64,000 nucleotides of DNA from Hyphomicrobiales bacterium (GTDB taxonomy: Bacteria; Pseudomonadota; Alphaproteobacteria; Rhizobiales; Rhizobiaceae): positions 62,001 to 126,000 of the forward strand of contig UCGV01000007.1 of the NCBI GenBank assembly GCA_900471925.1. The letters are read 5' to 3'. The translations under genes and the position numbers were made by a program. This document shows, piece by piece, positions 1-8,652 of this stretch (positions are counted from its first letter, which is position 1; the number at the start of each line of letters is the position of its first letter). The notes under the pieces were generated by a model. The model saw only the letters and a program-made list of their open reading frames with translations, ran no database searches and was not told the DNA's origin.

Positions 1-103
1 CATCCAGGGACAGCTTCTCATTATGACCGCGACCATGCTGATCGCCAATTTCATCGTCGATGTCAGCTATGTGCTGCTCGACCCGCGACTGAAGGGAGCG
101 TGA
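1..103 (+). CDS. ABC transporter permease, DppB-type (C-terminal fragment)
   Basis: This is the 3' end of a gene that begins before the window. The open frame starts at base 2 and gives about 33 residues ending in YVLLDPRLKGA, stop at 101-103. The D-P-R ending after a hydrophobic helix is the usual C-terminus of DppB/OppB permeases, which form one half of the membrane channel of a peptide- or oligosaccharide-type ABC importer. The next gene starts one base after the stop and encodes the partner DppC-type permease, followed by two ATPases, so this is the first visible member of a B-C-D-F operon. The binding protein is presumably upstream, outside the window. Confidence 0.8.
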   Translation, partial: IQGQLLIMTATMLIANFIVDVSYVLLDPRLKGA

Positions 104-104
104 G

Positions 105-983
105 ATGAAGAGCCTTCTGCGCAACCGCAAGGCGCTGATCGGCCTTGCCATCATCGCCTTCATTGTCATCGTCGCGATCGCCGCACCGTTGCTGACGCAT
201 TACGACCCTGCCGCGCGCACAGGTCGTCCGCACCAGCCTCCATCAGTCGATCATATCCTCGGCACGACGCGCATCGGTCAGGACGTCTTCGCCCGGATGA
301 TCTATGGCGCGCGCACCTCGCTCGCCGTCGGCTTCGGCGCCGGCCTGCTGATCACGGCCGTCGGCACCGCGCTCGGCATCATCTCCGGCTATCGCGGCGG
401 CAAGACGGATGAGGTCATCAGCTTCTTCACCAATATGGTGCTCGTCGTGCCGAACCTGCCACTGCTGCTCGTTCTCGCGGCCTTCATTGGCCAGGCGAGC
501 CCTGTTGTCATCGCGCTTATCCTTGGCGGCACATCCTGGGCCTGGGGTGCGCGCGTGACCCGCGCCGAAACGCTCTCCGTCAAACAGAAAGACTATGTCA
601 AATCGGCTGAGATGATGGGCGAGCCGCAATGGCGCATCATGACATTCGAGATCTTCCCCAACGTGATTTCCATCGTCGGTATCAATTTCATCGGCAGCGT
701 CATCTTCGCGATCATCACCGAAGCGACGCTGGAATTCCTCGGCCTCGGCGACCCGCGCGTCGTGTCCTGGGGCACCATGCTCTATAATGCGCAGAAGGCC
801 TCCGCTCTTTCGGTTGGCGCCTGGTGGGATATTCTCACACCCTGCTTTGCGCTCGCTTTCCTTGGCATCGGCATGTCGCTACTCAATTTCGCCGTCGATG
901 AAATCGCCAATCCGCGACTGCGCACCGGCAATCATCTGAAGCGCTGGTCCCTGCTCATCCGCTCCGGGGAGGGCCGCCTGTGA
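105..983 (+). CDS. ABC transporter permease, DppC/OppC-type
   Basis: A 292-residue inner-membrane permease. A short cytoplasmic N-terminus (KSLLRNRKALIG) leads into a first membrane helix near residues 10-30. The DppC hallmark HILGTTRIGQDVFARMIYGAR lies near residues 50-70, followed by further helices. The cytoplasmic coupling loop (SAEMMGEPQWRIMTFEIFPN, about 167-186) contacts the ATPases. It pairs with the partial upstream permease to form the channel of a Dpp/Opp-type importer. The start lies one base after the previous stop, and the end overlaps the ATPase gene by four bases (GTGA), so translation is probably coupled. The substrate cannot be read from the permease. Confidence 0.9.
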   Translation: MKSLLRNRKALIGLAIIAFIVIVAIAAPLLTHYDPAARTGRPHQPPSVDHILGTTRIGQDVFARMIYGARTSLAVGFGAGLLITAVGTALGIISGYRGGKTDEVISFFTNMVLVVPNLPLLLVLAAFIGQASPVVIALILGGTSWAWGARVTRAETLSVKQKDYVKSAEMMGEPQWRIMTFEIFPNVISIVGINFIGSVIFAIITEATLEFLGLGDPRVVSWGTMLYNAQKASALSVGAWWDILTPCFALAFLGIGMSLLNFAVDEIANPRLRTGNHLKRWSLLIRSGEGRL

Positions 984-1783
984 CGCAACCGTTGCTTTCC
1001 GTAAAGAACCTCACGATCGACTATATCGGCGAGGAAAAAGACTTTCGCGCCGTCGACAATGTGAGCTTCGACGTAGCTCCCGGCGAGGTCTTCGGCCTTG
1101 CCGGCGAATCCGGCTGCGGCAAGAGCACGATCGCCTTTGCCATCAGCCGCCTGCACAAGCCGCCGGCACTGATCCGCAAGGAAAGCCGGATCATGCTTGC
1201 CGGCCGCGACGTGCTGGATCTCGACCCGAAGACGCTTGCCGCGTTCCGCTGGCGCGAAGTCGCCATGGTGTTCCAGAGCGCCATGAACTCGCTGAACCCG
1301 GTGCTGCGCATCGAGGATCAGTTCTATGACGTGCTGCACACCCACAAGGGCATGACGAAGGCGCAAGCGCGCGAGCGCACCGCCGAGATGCTGCGTCTGG
1401 TGGATATCGCACCGGATCGCATGCGCAACTATCCGCACCAGTTTTCGGGCGGCATGCGCCAGCGCATCGTCATCGCCATCTGTATGGCGCTCGATCCGAA
1501 GCTCGTCGTCATGGACGAGCCGACGACGGCACTCGACGTCGTGGTGCAGCGGGAAATCCTGCAGCGCATCAACGAACTCAGGAAACAATTCGGCTTCTCC
1601 GTGCTCTTCATCACTCACGATCTCGGCCTGATGGTGCAGTTCTGCGACCGGATCGGCATCATGCTGCAGGGCAAGCTTGTCGAGCAAAACGATGCCGAAG
1701 CGATCTACAAGACGCCGCAGCACGAATACACCCGAAAACTATGGGCCTCCTTCCCCTCGCTACACGGAGGCGTGCTGCTATGA
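980..1783 (+). CDS. ABC transporter ATP-binding protein, DppD/OppD-type
   Basis: A 267-residue cytoplasmic ATPase, the first of two that power the importer encoded just upstream. Walker [10 protein letters not shown] is at residues 42-50, the signature FSGGMRQR near 155, and Walker B LVVMDEPTT near 175, followed by the D-loop and the switch His in FITHDL. The GTG start overlaps the permease stop (GTGA), and the stop overlaps the next ATPase start (ATGA). It is shorter than most OppD proteins (about 320-335): it ends soon after the core and lacks the usual cysteine-rich C-terminal extension that ligates an iron-sulfur centre in some homologues. It probably forms a heterodimer with the next gene product. 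Confidence 0.9.
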   Translation: MTQPLLSVKNLTIDYIGEEKDFRAVDNVSFDVAPGEVFGLAGESGCGKSTIAFAISRLHKPPALIRKESRIMLAGRDVLDLDPKTLAAFRWREVAMVFQSAMNSLNPVLRIEDQFYDVLHTHKGMTKAQARERTAEMLRLVDIAPDRMRNYPHQFSGGMRQRIVIAICMALDPKLVVMDEPTTALDVVVQREILQRINELRKQFGFSVLFITHDLGLMVQFCDRIGIMLQGKLVEQNDAEAIYKTPQHEYTRKLWASFPSLHGGVLL

Positions 1784-2679
1784 GCGATGCCATCCTGGCC
1801 CTCGACAAGGTCACCAAGACCTTCGGCCACGGCGCTTCCACGGTTCACGCCGCCCGCGCCATCTCCTTTTCGCTGCATGCCGGCCGTGCGCTGGCGCTTG
1901 TCGGTGAATCCGGCAGCGGCAAGACGACCTGCGCCCGCATGGCGATGCGCGAATATTCGCCGACCACGGGACAAATCCTTTACAAGGGCCGCCCCGTCGA
2001 AGGCGCCAAGGCGGACGAGATCGCCCGTTACCGCCGTTCGGTGCAGATGATCTTTCAAGACCCCTTCGCGTCGCTGAACCCGGCACACACGATCGCCCAT
2101 CATCTGCAGCGGCCCCTCAAGCTGCACCGTCCGGATATCGGCGGTAGCCAGATCAATGCGACGGTGCGCGAACTGCTGCAGCGCGTGAAGCTCGATCCCG
2201 ATATCGTTGCCCCAAAATATCCGCACGAGCTTTCGGGTGGCCAGCGCCAGCGCGTCAATATCGCCCGAGCGCTCGCAGCCCAGCCGGAGGTGATCGTCGC
2301 CGACGAACCCACCTCCATGCTCGACGTTTCCGTGCGTCTCGGCGTTCTCAATCTCCTGAACGAAATGAAGAAGGAGATGAATCTCGGCCTGCTCTACATC
2401 ACCCACGATATCGCCACCGCCCGCTATGTGGCGGAGGATATCGCCGTGATGTATTCAGGCCAGATCGTCGAATGGGGGAATACGGCCAAGGTGATCGACA
2501 ATCCGCTGCACCCCTACACACGCCTGCTGCTCTCGGCCGTGCCGGACCCGGACGTGCGTTTCGACGACCCACGCACACGCCTGCAGCCACAGGAGGTGGA
2601 CGACATTCGCCGCCGTTCCGCCGCGCCACAGGAACAGGTGGTGGAGCACGAGCCTGATCATTTCGTGCGCATGGTCTGA
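1780..2679 (+). CDS. ABC transporter ATP-binding protein, DppF/OppF-type
   Basis: A 299-residue ATPase, partner of the preceding one. It has Walker [10 protein letters not shown], signature LSGGQRQR and Walker B VIVADEPTS, all typical of the F-type subunit. The frame is open upstream, but the ATG at 1780 overlaps the previous stop (ATGA) and has an SD-like CGGAGG at 1765-1770, so this start was chosen. The C-terminal region has the family's NPLHPYTRLLLSAVP motif. With the genes before it, it closes a B-C-D-F transport operon. A methyltransferase-like gene follows after about 70 bases and may be a separate transcription unit. Confidence 0.9.
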   Translation: MSDAILALDKVTKTFGHGASTVHAARAISFSLHAGRALALVGESGSGKTTCARMAMREYSPTTGQILYKGRPVEGAKADEIARYRRSVQMIFQDPFASLNPAHTIAHHLQRPLKLHRPDIGGSQINATVRELLQRVKLDPDIVAPKYPHELSGGQRQRVNIARALAAQPEVIVADEPTSMLDVSVRLGVLNLLNEMKKEMNLGLLYITHDIATARYVAEDIAVMYSGQIVEWGNTAKVIDNPLHPYTRLLLSAVPDPDVRFDDPRTRLQPQEVDDIRRRSAAPQEQVVEHEPDHFVRMV

Positions 2680-2747
2680 GCGGGCCTGCTGGCTTCGACC
2701 GTCACCCTATGCTAGGGGACGGTCCCTTTCAGCGAGACGAAACCGCC

Positions 2748-3425
2748 ATGCTTCCCTGGATCCAGCTCGATTCCGCGACCATTCCCGACGGTGGTGAATT
2801 GCGGCTGAAGCAGCGCGGAACCGAATTTTCCATCATGCTTGGTACCAACGAGCTGATGAACAGCCGCCTCAGTGGCTCGGAAGAAGCCCTCGCCACACTG
2901 TCCTTCGAACGGATTAAGACGCATCCAAAGCCGAAGATCCTGATCGGCGGGCTTGGCATGGGCTTCACGCTGCGCGCGGCCCTTGCGGTCGTGCCCACGG
3001 ATGCCGCTGTCGTGGTCGCCGAACTGATCCCGGAAGTCGTCGCCTGGGCGCGCGGCCCGATGGCGGAGGTTTTCAAGGGTTGTCTCGACGATCCGCGTGT
3101 CTCGATCCATCAGGGTGATGTGGGCGAGGCTATCCAGGCCAAAAAGGCCGGCTATGACGCGATCCTTCTCGACGTCGACAATGGTCCAGATGGACTCACC
3201 CGTAAATCAAACGACAAGCTCTATGATTATGCCGGGCTGAAATCCGCCCGCGAGGCCCTGCGCCCCGGCGGCGTGCTCGCCGTCTGGTCCTCAGGGCCTG
3301 ATACATCCTTCACCCGGCGGCTGAAGGATTGCGGCTTTGCCGTCGATGCGGTCAATACGCGGGCCAACGGCAAGCGCGGCGGCGCGCGGCACGTCATCTG
3401 GCTGGCAATCAAGCCCGGCCGCTGA
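2748..3425 (+). CDS. Spermidine-synthase-like SAM-dependent methyltransferase
   Basis: A 225-residue cytoplasmic protein with a Rossmann-type methyltransferase fold. The glycine-rich loop ILIGGLGMGFTLRAAL is near residues 65-80, an acidic residue ends strand two (VVAELIPEV), and ILLDVDNGPDG near 145 matches the spermidine-synthase-like group. It lacks the N-terminal beta-hairpin domain of true SpeE and is shorter than SpeE (about 285), so aminopropyl transfer is unproven. The ATG at 2748 (MLPWIQLD) is preferred over an in-frame ATG at 2709, because the conserved part begins there and 'GAGACGAAACC' precedes it. It follows the transporter operon but has no evident functional link to it. Confidence 0.7.
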   Translation: MLPWIQLDSATIPDGGELRLKQRGTEFSIMLGTNELMNSRLSGSEEALATLSFERIKTHPKPKILIGGLGMGFTLRAALAVVPTDAAVVVAELIPEVVAWARGPMAEVFKGCLDDPRVSIHQGDVGEAIQAKKAGYDAILLDVDNGPDGLTRKSNDKLYDYAGLKSAREALRPGGVLAVWSSGPDTSFTRRLKDCGFAVDAVNTRANGKRGGARHVIWLAIKPGR

Positions 3426-3614
3426 CGATCCCCGGCAATAAAATGCATCTTTATCGGCGAAGGCGACGGAACCGTGCGCAAGAGAGCTTGAGATTGATGC
3501 GGTAATAATCGTATCCCATAAGCATGGATCGCGAAGACGAGGAGGTCTCGCGGCCGTTCATCGGCTGAGCCGCATGCGGAGGCATGACGTGTCGGCCCTC
3601 GATTGGACCCGATC

Positions 3615-4766
3615 ATGCGCCTTTCAGACTGCCATAATTTCCATGACTTCCGCCGTCTCGCCAAACAGCGCCTTCCCGGGCCTATTTTCAACTATATCGA
3701 TGGCGCGGCGGATGATGAGGTGACCTACAGACGCAACACCTCGTCCTTCGAAACGTGCGACCTCCTGCCAAGCGTGCTGCGTGGCGTCAGCGACGTCGAT
3801 ATGTCGGTCACCGTCATGGGCCAGAAACTTGCGATGCCGGTCTATTGCTCGCCCACGGCGCTGCAGCGGCTCTTCCATCACGAAGGAGAACGGGCGGTTG
3901 CCCATGCCGCCGGCAAATTCGGCACGATGTTCGGCGTTTCCTCACTCGGCACGATCAGCCTGGAAGAGGCGCGACAGATCAGCAGCGGCCCACAGGTCTA
4001 TCAGTTCTATTTCCACCGGGATCGTGGCCTCAACCGCGAGATGATGGCGCGGGCAAAGCAGGCGGGCGTGCAGGTGATGATGCTGACCGTCGACAGCATC
4101 ACCGGCGGCAACCGCGAGCGTGACAAACGCACCGGCTTTGCCATCCCCTTCAAGCTCAACCTTTCGGGCATGGCGCAATTTGCCATCAAGCCCGGCTGGG
4201 CGATCAACTATTTCACCCATGAGAAATTCCGCCTGCCGCAGCTCGACAGTCATGTCGACATGGGCAGCGGGACCATGTCGATCAGCCGCTATTTCACCGA
4301 AATGCTCGATCCCGCCATGAACTGGGACGATGTCGCCGAGATGGTGAAGACCTGGGGTGGGCAGTTCTGCCTGAAGGGCATCATGACGGTCGAGGATGCC
4401 AAGCGCGCCATCGATATCGGCTGCACCGGCATCGTGCTTTCCAACCATGGCGGCCGTCAGCTCGACGGTTCGCGTAGCGGTTTCGACCAGTTGGCGGAAA
4501 TCGTCGATGCCGTCGGTGACAAGATCGATGTCATGGTCGATGGCGGCGTCCAGCGCGGCACGCATGTGCTCAAGGCACTCTCGCTCGGCGCCAAGGCGGT
4601 CGGTGTGGGACGCTACTATCTCTTCCCGCTTGCGGCTGCCGGCCAGGCCGGTGTCGAACGAGCGCTCCTGCAGATGCGGACGGAAATCGAGCGCGGCATG
4701 AAGCTGATGGGCGCCGCTTCCGTCGGCGAACTTTCGGCCGGTAACCTGCGTTTCCGCGCAGCGTGA
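3615..4766 (+). CDS. lldD: FMN-dependent alpha-hydroxy acid dehydrogenase (L-lactate dehydrogenase family)
   Basis: A 383-residue TIM-barrel flavoprotein that oxidises an L-alpha-hydroxy acid such as L-lactate to the 2-keto acid. The N-terminal CHNFHDFRRLAKQRLPGPIFNYIDGAADDE is characteristic of the LldD/glycolate oxidase family. The active-site block SNHGGRQLDGSRS near residue 280 supplies the catalytic His and the substrate-binding Arg. A second FMN-binding segment VDGGVQRGTHVLKALSLGAKAVGVGR follows. ATG 3615 was chosen over an in-frame TTG at 3603. The gene stands alone: 190 bases separate it from the gene before, and the gene after converges on it. Glycolate or another hydroxy acid is also possible as substrate. 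Confidence 0.82.
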   Translation: MRLSDCHNFHDFRRLAKQRLPGPIFNYIDGAADDEVTYRRNTSSFETCDLLPSVLRGVSDVDMSVTVMGQKLAMPVYCSPTALQRLFHHEGERAVAHAAGKFGTMFGVSSLGTISLEEARQISSGPQVYQFYFHRDRGLNREMMARAKQAGVQVMMLTVDSITGGNRERDKRTGFAIPFKLNLSGMAQFAIKPGWAINYFTHEKFRLPQLDSHVDMGSGTMSISRYFTEMLDPAMNWDDVAEMVKTWGGQFCLKGIMTVEDAKRAIDIGCTGIVLSNHGGRQLDGSRSGFDQLAEIVDAVGDKIDVMVDGGVQRGTHVLKALSLGAKAVGVGRYYLFPLAAAGQAGVERALLQMRTEIERGMKLMGAASVGELSAGNLRFRAA

Positions 4767-4774
4767 GACGAGAG

Positions 4775-4799
4775 CCGCGCCCCCTTTGCCGGGGCGTGG
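4775..4799. terminator. Bidirectional stem-loop between convergent genes
   Basis: Inverted repeat with a 9-bp stem (4775-4783 with 4791-4799, one G-T pair) and a 7-base loop, in the 37-base gap between the lldD-like gene (+) and the ATPase gene ending at 4804 (-). A T-rich stretch (TCTTTC) follows on the + strand. The position and GC-rich stem suit a shared terminator. Confidence 0.6.
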
Positions 4800-4803
4800 T
4801 CTT

Positions 4804-5682
4804 TCAGGCGCTGACGATCTGCCGGGGCGTAAGTGTAACTGCGTCCTGCTGGCGCTGACGGATGATTGCCGAGGCTTCGCGGGGATCGGGAGGCAACACG
4901 GCATTCTTCAAAGCGATCGAATATTCGTGCTGCGGATTGTCGAGTACCGTACGCGCATCGCCGCTTTCGACCACAATACCCTTGCGCATGATGATGACCC
5001 GGTCGGCGATGTAATAGGCCGTTGCCAGGTCGTGCGTGATATAGATGATCGACACTTTCAGCGTGTCGCGCAACTCGCGGAAGAGATTGACGATCGACAT
5101 GCGCAGCGACGCATCCACCATCGACACCGGTTCGTCGGCGATGATGAGCTTCGGTTCCGGAATGAGGGCGCGGGCAATTGCGACACGCTGCAGCTCACCT
5201 CCCGACAATTCATGCGAATAGCGCCCTCGAATTTCCGCCAGGGAAAGGCCGACCCGCTGCAAGGCCGTATCGGCAAGTGCTTCCCTATCTGCCCGGCTCG
5301 CCGCGCCCTTGAAGCGGTGAGCTGTCGAAAAGAGATATTCGTCTATGCGCGTCAGCGGATTGAAAGCTTCGAACGGGTTCTGGAAGACAGGCTGAACTTT
5401 GGTCATGAAGGCTTCGCGAGCACTGCGGCTGCGAATGCCGGCAATGTCTGCACCGTCGAAGCGGATGGTGCCACGATCGGCCGTCTCGCTGCCGAGGATC
5501 ATCTTGGCAAGGGTGGATTTGCCAGAACCGGACTCGCCGACGATCGTGAAAATCTCCGGCCGGCCGGTCTCCAGCGCGAAGCTGACCTCGTTCACCGCCG
5601 TCATTTTGGCGCGCGAGAAAAAGCCGCCGATCGGGAAAAACTTGCTGACATTGTCAAGCTCGAGAAGGCGCTCGCCACTCAT
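4804..5682 (-). CDS. ABC transporter ATP-binding protein, OppF/DppF-type
   Basis: A 292-residue ATPase, last gene of a five-gene importer operon read right to left from 10554. Walker [10 protein letters not shown] is near residue 43, signature LSGGELQR near 145, Walker B LIIADEPVS, and FITHDL-type switch YITHDLATA. The ATG at 5682 overlaps the stop of the upstream ATPase (ATGA), which fixes the start although the frame is open further upstream. Note the LSGGE signature in place of the more usual LSGGQ, a common variant in this subgroup. It should pair with the neighbouring D-type ATPase under the two permeases. Confidence 0.9.
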   Translation of the reverse strand: MSGERLLELDNVSKFFPIGGFFSRAKMTAVNEVSFALETGRPEIFTIVGESGSGKSTLAKMILGSETADRGTIRFDGADIAGIRSRSAREAFMTKVQPVFQNPFEAFNPLTRIDEYLFSTAHRFKGAASRADREALADTALQRVGLSLAEIRGRYSHELSGGELQRVAIARALIPEPKLIIADEPVSMVDASLRMSIVNLFRELRDTLKVSIIYITHDLATAYYIADRVIIMRKGIVVESGDARTVLDNPQHEYSIALKNAVLPPDPREASAIIRQRQQDAVTLTPRQIVSA

Positions 5683-6713
5683 TGGATCTTGTACTCCCCT
5701 GCCCTGAAGCAGGCCACACGCCCGCCAGTCACACTCGGCTGCATGACGGGCACCTCCTTCGAGCACCTGTCGATCGCGATCGGACACCGCGGATGGAAAC
5801 GACAGCCGGTCGGCGGGTTGGAGAGTGCCGGCGGCTTGCCCTGCAGGCTCTTTCTGGTTCTCGTATCACCGATGCGCGGTAGGCTGCCGATCAGGTGAAC
5901 CGTATAGGGATGCTGCGGATTGTCGAAGATCGCCTGGGTCGGCCCCTCCTCCGCAAGCCGCCCGGCATACATGATCGCCAGCCGGTCGGTAATCGCGGCA
6001 TGAACCGACATGTCATGGGTGACAAAGATGACCGAAGACTGCATGCGCGTCTGCACTTCCTTGATCAGTGCCAGCACATCCTGCTGCACCAGCACGTCGA
6101 GGGCCGTCGTCGGTTCATCGGCGATGATGAATTCCGGTTCGCAGACGGTGGCAAGCGCAATGGTCAGACGCTGGCGCATGCCGCCAGAGAGTTGATGCGG
6201 AAAGGCTTCCAGCACATGCGGATCGAGATGCAGGCGGGCAAGATGCGCCTCCACCCTTTGACGAAAGGCCGCCGGATCGACGTTCATATGCCGGAATGCA
6301 AAATCGTTGAAGGCGTGTTTCACCCGCCGAACCGGGTTCAGCACGTTCATCGAGCCCTGCATGATATAGGAAAGGTGACGCCAGCGGGCGGCCTTCATTT
6401 TTTGCGGTTCGCCGTAGACGTCGATCTGGTTGCCGCCGAAATTGAAGTTGACGGTGCCGCCGACGACCCGCATCGGCGGGCGGATGGCGCCGGCAAGCGT
6501 CTTGATGAGCGAGGTCTTGCCGCTCGAGGATTCCCCCGCAATGCCGTAGATCTCGTTTCTGCGCACCGTCAGGCTGATATCGTCGACGGCGCGGATCTCG
6601 CGCCGCACGCCGAAATAGTCGTTGACGTAGTAGCATTTCAGTCCATCGATCGTCAGCGCGTCCCGGGAATTCTCGACAAGGGTCAAAGGCGCTTTCCTCA
6701 AAAGGTTCTGCAT
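5679..6713 (-). CDS. ABC transporter ATP-binding protein, OppD/DppD-type
   Basis: A 344-residue ATPase. Walker A is GESSSGKTS near residue 50, with Ser where most homologues have Gly (GESGSGKS). The signature is LSGGMRQR near 165 and Walker B is [12 protein letters not shown]. The C-terminal extension carries the cysteine motif [14 protein letters not shown], which in OppD-type proteins binds an iron-sulfur cluster, followed by a Cys in VACF. The start at 6713 lies 4 bases past the permease stop; an open frame continues upstream but would overlap that gene. It works with the F-type ATPase encoded next. Confidence 0.9.
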   Translation of the reverse strand: MQNLLRKAPLTLVENSRDALTIDGLKCYYVNDYFGVRREIRAVDDISLTVRRNEIYGIAGESSSGKTSLIKTLAGAIRPPMRVVGGTVNFNFGGNQIDVYGEPQKMKAARWRHLSYIMQGSMNVLNPVRRVKHAFNDFAFRHMNVDPAAFRQRVEAHLARLHLDPHVLEAFPHQLSGGMRQRLTIALATVCEPEFIIADEPTTALDVLVQQDVLALIKEVQTRMQSSVIFVTHDMSVHAAITDRLAIMYAGRLAEEGPTQAIFDNPQHPYTVHLIGSLPRIGDTRTRKSLQGKPPALSNPPTGCRFHPRCPIAIDRCSKEVPVMQPSVTGGRVACFRAGEYKIQ

Positions 6714-6717
6714 CGTC

Positions 6718-7575
6718 TCACGCTCCCATCCGGGCGAGCCGCGAGCGCGGATCGATATATTCATTGACCGACATGGCGAGCATGAAGAGGCCGAGGAAGA
6801 GGATCACCACGAAGAGCATCGGGAAAGCGATCCACCACCAGACGCCGGCGACCATGGCGGAATGGGCGTTGGCCCAATAGATCATGCCACCGATCGTCGG
6901 CCGGTTGATGTCCGAAAAGCCGAGGATGGAGAGTGTCACCTCGAGGCCGATCGCCCAGATCAGGTTGTTCATGGTCGTGAAGAAAACGATCGGCATGACG
7001 TAGGGAAGATGCTCACGAATGAGGATCTGCGACGTGCGCATGCCCGAGAAGACGGCATGGCGCGTGAACTCCCGGTGGCGAAGCGAAAGCGCCACCGAAC
7101 GGATCAGGCGGCTGTCATGCGTCCAGCCGAGCAGGGCTGCGACGATCGCCAGCATCGACCATGTCATCTGGTCCCGCAGCACGAAAACCAGAAGCAGCAG
7201 GATCGGAATGTTCGGCAATGCGCCGAGCGTATCGTTGATGCCCATGATGATCTGGTCGGTGCGCCCGCCGATGTAACCGGAGACCAGGCCGACGACGAGT
7301 GCAATGAGGCGGCTGATGACTGCGACGATAATGCCGAAGAGCAGCGTGTTTCTGAGCGAGGCGCCGATCTGCCAGAAAACATCCTGACCGCGCGATGTCG
7401 TGCCGAACCAGAACTCGGCTGACGGCGGCATATCGGGGATCACGACATAGATGGCATTCTCGTCATAGGGCGAGAAGAAGGAAGCCACGATCAGTCCGAC
7501 GATGATCAGGATCAGGATCGTCCCGAGCAGGAATTCCTTGTTGTAGCGGAGCAGGTCTCTGAGGATCTTGAACAT
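6718..7575 (-). CDS. ABC transporter permease, DppC-type
   Basis: A 285-residue inner-membrane permease. The N-terminal cytoplasmic stretch FKILRDLLRYNKEF is followed by a first helix (LLGTILILIIVGLIVASFF), then FGTTSRGQDVFWQIGASLRNTL, the DppC signature region, and further helices. The coupling loop is TRHAVFSGMRTSQILIREHLPYV. It ends with EYIDPRSRLARMGA. It is separated by 5 bases from the DppB-type gene upstream and by 4 from the ATPase gene downstream. Together they form the channel of the importer whose binding protein is encoded at 8653-10554. Confidence 0.9.
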   Translation of the reverse strand: MFKILRDLLRYNKEFLLGTILILIIVGLIVASFFSPYDENAIYVVIPDMPPSAEFWFGTTSRGQDVFWQIGASLRNTLLFGIIVAVISRLIALVVGLVSGYIGGRTDQIIMGINDTLGALPNIPILLLLVFVLRDQMTWSMLAIVAALLGWTHDSRLIRSVALSLRHREFTRHAVFSGMRTSQILIREHLPYVMPIVFFTTMNNLIWAIGLEVTLSILGFSDINRPTIGGMIYWANAHSAMVAGVWWWIAFPMLFVVILFLGLFMLAMSVNEYIDPRSRLARMGA

Positions 7576-7580
7576 CGCGA

Positions 7581-8585
7581 TTATCCCAGTTTCACGCGCG
7601 GATCGATCAGCGGATAGATGATGTCGATCACGAAGACGGCCGAAGCAACGGCGATGATGGCGATGGTGGTGACGCCGAGCACCAGGCTGTAGTCGCCGGA
7701 ATAGATGCCCGATATCAGCAGCTTGCCGATGCCGGGATAGTTGAAGACGAACTCGACGATGACGGCGCCTCCGAAGACATTGCCGAGGCTGAGCGCCAGG
7801 CCCGTGACCTGCGGCAGCATGGCGTTGCGCGCCACATAATGGGAAAAGATGCTGCGCGAGCGCACGCCGCCGAGCTCGGCATAGACGACATGATCGTCAG
7901 TGACGATGTTGGAGACCAGCGAGCGCATGGAGATGAACCAGCCACCGATGCCGACGAGCACCAACGTCAACGCCGGCAATATGCCGTGCTCGATGACGGA
8001 ACTGATGAAGGTCCAGTTGAAGGCCGGGGCGAGATTGACCTGCGCGCCGTCGCTGATCGGCAGGATCGGCCAGATGAAGCCGAAGAGAATGACGAGGCTG
8101 AGACCGATGATATAGGTCGGGATCGGCTGCAGAGCCATGATGATGATACCGGCAAGCTTGAGCAGGCGGCTATCGCGGAAATAGCCGGCAAGCGCGCCGA
8201 GCAGATTGCCGATGATCCAGGCGATGATGGTTGCGAGCGTCAAAAGGCCGACGGTCCAGGGCAGAGCACGACCGATAACTGTCATGACGGGCGTCGGGAA
8301 GGACGAAAGCGACGGACCGAAGTCCCCCGTCAGCACCCGCCCCCAGAAGGTGAAATACTGGTCGATCAGAGGGCCGCCGGTTCCATAGAGTTCCCGTAGC
8401 GACTCGCGCAGAATTTCAACCGCCTGCGGATCGGTCGAACCGAAGCTCGTGAGCAGAGATACCGTCTGCTCCACCGGATCGACCGGCGAGAAATGGGCAA
8501 TCAGAAACGCGAGCGTGATGCCGGTGAAGACGACGAAGAGGAACTGCAGGAAACGTTTGCCCGCATAGATCATAAAGCCATTCAT
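7581..8585 (-). CDS. ABC transporter permease, DppB-type
   Basis: A 334-residue inner-membrane permease that starts MNGFMIYAGKRFLQFLF and ends IYPLIDPRVKLG, the standard DppB ends. The ATG at 8585 follows GGAGGGTGAATGCC, a good ribosome-binding site; a longer open frame upstream runs into the stem-loop behind the binding-protein gene and was discarded. Six hydrophobic segments are visible, with the coupling loop YAELGGVRSRSIFSHYVARNAM. It is the first membrane component after the binding-protein gene. Confidence 0.9.
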   Translation of the reverse strand: MNGFMIYAGKRFLQFLFVVFTGITLAFLIAHFSPVDPVEQTVSLLTSFGSTDPQAVEILRESLRELYGTGGPLIDQYFTFWGRVLTGDFGPSLSSFPTPVMTVIGRALPWTVGLLTLATIIAWIIGNLLGALAGYFRDSRLLKLAGIIIMALQPIPTYIIGLSLVILFGFIWPILPISDGAQVNLAPAFNWTFISSVIEHGILPALTLVLVGIGGWFISMRSLVSNIVTDDHVVYAELGGVRSRSIFSHYVARNAMLPQVTGLALSLGNVFGGAVIVEFVFNYPGIGKLLISGIYSGDYSLVLGVTTIAIIAVASAVFVIDIIYPLIDPRVKLG

Positions 8586-8610
8586 GGCATTCACCCTCCA
8601 ATAGCATGAA

Positions 8611-8640
8611 GGGGAGCGGCCGGCTGCCCGGCCACTCCCC
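8611..8640 (-). other. Intercistronic stem-loop after binding-protein gene
   Basis: Long inverted repeat: GGGGAG then GGCCGG on the left (8611-8623), CCGGCC then CTCCCC on the right (8628-8640), with one mismatch and a 4-base loop. It lies between the binding-protein stop (8653) and the permease start (8585). No T-tract follows. In many importer operons such a hairpin protects the binding-protein mRNA and lowers downstream expression; that role is inferred here. Confidence 0.75.
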
Positions 8641-8652
8641 ATATCGACGCGA